Positions 60,124-64,000 of a stretch of 64,000 bases of DNA are shown here, piece after piece. Both the position numbers and the translations under genes were made by a program. This stretch comes from WTJD01 sp964225175 (GTDB taxonomy: Bacteria > Pseudomonadota > Gammaproteobacteria > Xanthomonadales > SZUA-36), in NCBI GenBank assembly GCA_964225175.1, contig CAXQNK010000132.1, forward strand, positions 1 to 64,000. Direction: 5' to 3'. A model generated the notes under the pieces. It ran no database searches. It saw nothing but the letters and a program-made list of their open reading frames with translations, and was not told where the DNA came from. How positions within the stretch are numbered: position 1 is the stretch's first letter; the number at the start of each line of letters is the position of its first letter.

Positions 60124-62700
60124 TCAGAATCGGTAGTTCAAACGCACACCGAATTCACGTCGGTCGAGCGGGCTCAGGGCCACACCCTGCTTCGCCGTAA
60201 GGTAGGCAAATTGCGTTGGGCTGCTGAAATCGGTCCAGCGAGCGCCTGTCATCCACGCGTCCTCATCCATCAGGTTTTTGACGAAAAACTCGATCATGTA
60301 GTTATCGGTATTGACGCCCATGCGGAGATTGATCAGGCCATAGCTGCCCAGATATGCGAGGTTGGACTCGTCCACGTAAGCGCGGCCCTGGTAGATGTAA
60401 TCGCCGCGGAAATACGCGGGCAGGCGACCCATGTCGAAAAACCGTGTGTATGCGAGGTTCCAGCTGAGTTTTGGCTGGCGTGGCGTCTGGTTGCCCGCCA
60501 TCTGCGAAAAGCCCGCAATCGGTGCTACGAAGTTGAATTCGTAATCGGTGTACTGCGAGTCGATGTACGAGCCGTTAAGCTGAACGATCGAATTTTCGCT
60601 CGGCGTCCAGGTGGTTTCCAGCTCCATGCCCAGGATTTTCGCATCGCCTGGCAAAAGTATATTGCGGTTGTTGTAGAACGGCTCCAACTCGCCGGTTAAC
60701 GGGTTCTCAATCAGCTTGGGATCGCCTGGCATGACGCCCGGATACTGACAGGCCGGATCCACGCCAATGGTCGATGAACGGCAGCTCTCATTGATTTGGA
60801 ACGCACTGCGGCCCTTGATGTTTTCCCAATAATACTTGTAGACCGCGAAATTAACCTGCAGGCGATCGTCAAAGAAACGCTGCTTGACGCCCACTTCGAA
60901 GGCTTCCAGCGTCTCGGCATCAAGGGCCTCGGACACGCGTGGGTCCAGGGCGAGGTACTGCTGGCGCTCGCGGTCATCGGCATTGATGAAGAAGGTATTG
61001 AAGTCACCCGCGATCTGGGCCTCTGAGTAGCTGAAGTACAGGTTGGTCCGGTCCGTGGGTTCCCAACGCAGGATAAACCGCGGCAGGAAATCATCATAGG
61101 ACTCTCTCAGGATGGGTGCGCCCGGTGTCAGGACGCCCGCTCCCTTGGTCAGTTCATCCTGCACAAAACGGCCTTCCAGGATCGCGGTCAGGTTGTCCGT
61201 GATATCGAAATCGATTGAACCAAACACGCCCGTGACTGAAGCATTGTCAGAGTTTTGTTTGCTGTTGGCGAAGCCAAGAGCAAAGAATCCATAGAACAGG
61301 CAGGCGCCGGGGAAATCGTCTGTCAGAGTCGGCACCACCGAGAAACAGGCCGTAGCCGCGTCACCACCACCGCCCGATGACAGGAAATCCTGCTCGTAGT
61401 AGCTATAACCAACCATCCAGCGTAGCCGCTGGTCCTGCGGGCTGGTCAGGCGGAGTTCATAACTGTCATCTTCCATGCTCTGAGGGTCGCGGGAATACCA
61501 GCTGCTGCGATCACTGAGGTCGAAGTCGCGAATCCAGTTGGCATATTGCTCATTCTTGCCATAGCTGAAATCGAGGGCATAACCATTATCCATCTCGTAG
61601 CTGGCCGCGAAGCTCACGCGTGTGGTCTCGCGCACCATGCCGATGCGCTTGATCGAGGGAAGATTACTGAAACCATCAGTGCCGGCCAACAGCCAGTCAC
61701 CAATACCCACACCACCCTGGTTGCTCACGGGATCGGAAGGCAGAATGGTATTGGACGAAATGACACCGCCATCCGTCACCAGGCTGGAAATTCCGGGCAC
61801 CTCGCCGCAGATGTAGCGCACCGGACTGACAGTCCCTTCAGAGCTTTCCACCGTGGTCCCCGAGCAGGAATCGTTCAGGATGCCCGAAGCAAATGCCGCT
61901 GCCGGTGGACCGTCATCATCTTCTGAGTAGCCGTAACGGACTTTAAATGACAGGTTGTCAGTCGCCTGCCATTTCAGAACACCGTTGAATGCCGTGGTCT
62001 CCTCGTCTCCGAGGCGGCCGCCGTCAGTCGCTCTGTAGTGTCCCTTTTTGTCGTAGTAACGCCCGCTGACGCTGAAGGAGAGCACATCCGGTACGATCGG
62101 GCCTTCAATGATGAAATTGGCATCCATGTTCTCGCGGTCGCTGTAGGAAACTGACAGTTCACCGCCGAATTCCTCCATGTTCGGATCGCGCGTGATCAGG
62201 TTGACCGCGCCGCCGAATGTATTGCGACCGAAGTAGGCCGATTGTGGCCCCTTGATGACTTCGACGCGCTCAATATCCATCAGGGAAATTGAGGTGCCGC
62301 CATTCAACACATAAATGCCGTCGATAAACAGGGCGCCGGTGGCAAAGCTGGGGGAGAATTGCGCTGTCGTCAATCCACGGAACTGCAATTGTGTGTTGTA
62401 GCGTCCGGGTTGCTGGTTACCCTGGTTCAGGAACTGAAAGCCGGGAGTCAGGTCGCCAACGTTTTCCAGGTTGCGAAGGTCGGCAGCCTGTATGTCCGCA
62501 GAGGTGAAGGCAGACATCGTGATCGGAATGTCTTGCAGCGTCTCCTCACGTTTGCGAGCGGTGACCACCACTTCCTCGAAGGTGTTCGACATTTCATCAG
62601 TGTCATCACTGTCGTCCTGCGCGAAAAGCAGGCCTGACGGCAGAATCATGCCGGCAAGTAATCCATAAATAGCGCAAGCAAGTTGGGATCTTTTAATCAT
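60124..62700 (-). CDS. TonB-dependent outer-membrane receptor
   Basis: An 858-residue receptor. Signal peptide to about residue 27, an acidic stretch, TonB-box-like EEVVVTA (42-48), the plug with VIKGPQSAYFGRNTFGGAVN and a barrel ending in RLNYRF. It is related to the receptor at 4922 but with a different barrel, so a different ligand is likely. It is divergent from the VOC gene at 62854; the operator at 62834 is 134 bases upstream. This second receptor at the far side of the right half matches the first in the left half: each regulon has one outer-membrane importer. Ligand unknown. Confidence 0.93.
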   Translation of the reverse strand: MIKRSQLACAIYGLLAGMILPSGLLFAQDDSDDTDEMSNTFEEVVVTARKREETLQDIPITMSAFTSADIQAADLRNLENVGDLTPGFQFLNQGNQQPGRYNTQLQFRGLTTAQFSPSFATGALFIDGIYVLNGGTSISLMDIERVEVIKGPQSAYFGRNTFGGAVNLITRDPNMEEFGGELSVSYSDRENMDANFIIEGPIVPDVLSFSVSGRYYDKKGHYRATDGGRLGDEETTAFNGVLKWQATDNLSFKVRYGYSEDDDGPPAAAFASGILNDSCSGTTVESSEGTVSPVRYICGEVPGISSLVTDGGVISSNTILPSDPVSNQGGVGIGDWLLAGTDGFSNLPSIKRIGMVRETTRVSFAASYEMDNGYALDFSYGKNEQYANWIRDFDLSDRSSWYSRDPQSMEDDSYELRLTSPQDQRLRWMVGYSYYEQDFLSSGGGGDAATACFSVVPTLTDDFPGACLFYGFFALGFANSKQNSDNASVTGVFGSIDFDITDNLTAILEGRFVQDELTKGAGVLTPGAPILRESYDDFLPRFILRWEPTDRTNLYFSYSEAQIAGDFNTFFINADDRERQQYLALDPRVSEALDAETLEAFEVGVKQRFFDDRLQVNFAVYKYYWENIKGRSAFQINESCRSSTIGVDPACQYPGVMPGDPKLIENPLTGELEPFYNNRNILLPGDAKILGMELETTWTPSENSIVQLNGSYIDSQYTDYEFNFVAPIAGFSQMAGNQTPRQPKLSWNLAYTRFFDMGRLPAYFRGDYIYQGRAYVDESNLAYLGSYGLINLRMGVNTDNYMIEFFVKNLMDEDAWMTGARWTDFSSPTQFAYLTAKQGVALSPLDRREFGVRLNYRF

Positions 62701-62833
62701 CGTGTAACTCCCCGGTTATTATCGGTAGCCTTGTTGAGACGCCATGCTTGTGCCGCAGCACGTCGTCATAAGTCACTGAAACTGTTGAAAACGCTACCTC
62801 CAAGTGTTCAGCGGGTTTTCTCAAAGGTTATAA

Positions 62834-62851
62834 TAATATATCTTTAAAGCA
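62834..62851. promoter_or_regulatory. Operator TAATAT-ATCTTT-AAAGCA overlapping a -10-like box
   Basis: It fits the 18-bp family and overlaps TATAAT (62829-62834), a good -10 candidate for the plus-strand VOC gene. A bound repressor here would cover the promoter. It also faces the TonB receptor gene on the minus strand. Confidence 0.6.
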
Positions 62852-62853
62852 TT

Positions 62854-63414
62854 ATGACCGTCAAAGGATTCTTTTCTATTTCCTCCGAACTCAGACTCAA
62901 AAGACGAGCGGCCGGTATGCTCACCGGTATTCTGGTCTCAATCGTAACCGTGGCAGGCGCACTCGCAAGCGAACCGGGTGTCCACCTGCAGCGGGCCACG
63001 TTGACCGTGTCCGACCTTGAGAAGTCACTGGCTTTTTATCGCGACGGGCTGGGTTTCAGGGTGCGCACCCGGAGTCCTTACGATACCCCTGCGCTGCGCC
63101 GCATGTTCGCAATACCGAACGATGCTCAGCCGGAACTATTGATCCTGGATGCCCATGCCGAGCAATCACGCGCCCTGGCACTCATCCACGCCCCCGGCAT
63201 GACGGCCGATGCCGCATCGAACCGAGTTAACGCACCAGCCCTCGTTTTCTCCACTGCACAGCTCGATCAACTGCATGCTCGACTGGAGCAATCAGGCGTC
63301 GAGGTCCTGCTGCCGCCTACAGTGCTTCACGATTTCTCGGGCAAGCCTTACGGGCGAGAATCCGCTTACCTGGACCCGGATGGCGTGCGCGTCATCCTGT
63401 TTGAATATGATTGA
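62854..63414 (+). CDS. Exported VOC-superfamily protein, Arg at first metal position
   Basis: A 186-residue protein with a signal-like hydrophobic segment (MLTGILVSIVTVAGALASE), so it is probably periplasmic, which is unusual for VOC proteins. One VOC unit follows: VHLQRATLTVSDLEKSLAFY, then DGLGFRVR, and SAYLDPDGVRVILFEYD at the end. The first metal His is Arg (QRATLTV). ATG 62854 lies 2 bases after the operator with no ribosome binding site; ATG 62917 would give a tidier signal peptide. It overlaps the membrane protein gene at 63407 by 8 bases. Confidence 0.8.
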   Translation: MTVKGFFSISSELRLKRRAAGMLTGILVSIVTVAGALASEPGVHLQRATLTVSDLEKSLAFYRDGLGFRVRTRSPYDTPALRRMFAIPNDAQPELLILDAHAEQSRALALIHAPGMTADAASNRVNAPALVFSTAQLDQLHARLEQSGVEVLLPPTVLHDFSGKPYGRESAYLDPDGVRVILFEYD

Positions 63415-64000
63415 TATCGCATTCCTAAAACTCGCTCATCTCTTGTGCCTCGTATACTGGCTGGGTGGCGACCTGGGCGTTTTTTACTCGAGCTTCCTGG
63501 TCGTGGACGAGAAACGTTCTCGGGAAACACGACTGGCTGCCGCGAAAATGCTGTTCACGCTGGACCTTGCTCCGCGCCTGTGCATGCCCTTGATCCTGGG
63601 TCTGGGCGTCACGCTGGCGCGCAAACTGGGCTTTTTCCAGGCGCCCGACGAACTGATACTCGTCACCTGGCTGCTCGTTGTTGGCTGGATGGCCCTGGTA
63701 CTGATTCTTCATTTCAAGCACAGCGGGCGCATCGTGCACATCCTCGCGCCCGTGGACTTCTGGTTTCGCGGCGTCTTTATAGTCATTGTTGCAGGCCTCT
63801 CTTTGTATTCTTGGCTTGGGTCCGGTGACCTGATGACCGACTGGATGGCCTGGAAACTCCTGCTGTTTGTATTCACCGTATTTTGTGGATTGATGATCCG
63901 TTTCCGGCTGCGCCCTTTCGGCCCGGCATTCGGGCGTCTAAAACAGGGAGCGCATGACGCTGCAGACGATCAGGCCATTCGCCAATCGATTGCCGGCACG
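63407..64000 (+). CDS. Integral membrane protein, cut by window end, paralogue of 28904
   Basis: The frame from ATG 63407 stays open for 198 codons to the last base, so the C-terminus is missing. It has about five helices and starts LKLAHLLCLVYWLGGDLGVF, close to the start of the protein at 28904. It overlaps the upstream VOC gene by 8 bases and is co-transcribed with it. The His/Trp helix recalls CopD/DUF2269-like haem or metal proteins. As the only other copy lies at the head of the operon at 29587, the two probably serve parallel roles. Function unknown. Confidence 0.8.
   Translation, partial: MIDIAFLKLAHLLCLVYWLGGDLGVFYSSFLVVDEKRSRETRLAAAKMLFTLDLAPRLCMPLILGLGVTLARKLGFFQAPDELILVTWLLVVGWMALVLILHFKHSGRIVHILAPVDFWFRGVFIVIVAGLSLYSWLGSGDLMTDWMAWKLLLFVFTVFCGLMIRFRLRPFGPAFGRLKQGAHDAADDQAIRQSIAGT

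Noticed and set aside
29789..62851. Reading the AT-rich TATATC elements merely as -10 promoter boxes
   Set aside because: The shared 18-bp layout with half-sites and the match to a perfect inverted repeat before gntR2 go beyond a 6-bp promoter box, although overlap with -10 boxes is likely at 44029 and 62834.
1..64000. Mobile elements, CRISPR arrays and RNA genes
   Set aside because: I searched by eye for transposase or integrase motifs, regular short repeats and tRNA-like or rRNA-like sequence and found none.

Overview
The window is chromosomal DNA of a Gram-negative bacterium, moderately GC-rich. Two large TonB-dependent receptors, lipoprotein and Tat signals, and a type IV pilin show an outer membrane. 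The receptors, Spinster-like MFS carriers, CaiB/BaiF CoA-transferases and many VOC proteins suggest a marine or soil gammaproteobacterium; a sphingomonad-like alphaproteobacterium is the alternative. I see no rRNA, tRNA, CRISPR array, transposase or phage gene, and no gene-free stretch longer than about 300 bases.

Layout. 1-3141: a doubtful small ORF, then two envelope genes unrelated to the rest. 3306-29587 (left half): a sodium:solute symporter, a TonB receptor, hyuA/hyuB with two CoA-transferases, two divergent isochorismatase-type amidases, an EamA permease and a TauD-type oxygenase. Then come a GntR regulator with citE-like, prpD-like and hpaB-like genes, divergent from a MaoC hydratase and an acyl-CoA dehydrogenase. 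A six-gene minus-strand operon follows (membrane protein, carboxymuconolactone-decarboxylase-like protein, unknown, CoA-transferase, HMG-CoA-lyase-like, amidase). 29829-64000 (right half): a second GntR/HutC regulator, two nitrilase-fold proteins, six VOC proteins, a flavin monooxygenase, two aldehyde dehydrogenases, an FAD oxidase, a maleate-isomerase-like protein, a Tat-exported amine oxidase with cytochrome c, a symporter, two MFS carriers, a dihydropyrimidinase-like amidohydrolase, two quinone-oxidoreductase-like proteins and a second TonB receptor. A pilin and a secreted DUF1554-like protein (49503-51157) sit inside the right half but look unrelated.

How it fits together. The left half carries palindromes TTGTCCGnACAA (four sites) and ATTGTATACAAT (two, plus one imperfect). 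The right half carries an 18-bp element near TRATATATCnTTATAKCA, one copy in each of the five divergent intergenic regions and one before the second GntR gene. I infer two adjacent catabolic regulons, each with outer-membrane import, inner-membrane transport, ring or amide opening and CoA-dependent breakdown. Hydantoinase, N-carbamoylsarcosine-amidase-like, dihydropyrimidinase-like, nitrilase-like and amine-oxidase genes point to nitrogen-containing, perhaps cyclic, substrates. The substrate cannot be read from the sequence.

The oddest signal is a series of enzyme-fold proteins with altered catalytic residues: both nitrilases have Ser where the catalytic Cys should be, three alpha/beta-hydrolases lack the nucleophile Ser (Gly, Ala, His), four VOC proteins have Arg at the usual first metal-binding His, and a maleate-isomerase-like protein lacks the second Cys. 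All of these were read by eye against family motifs, without alignments or searches.
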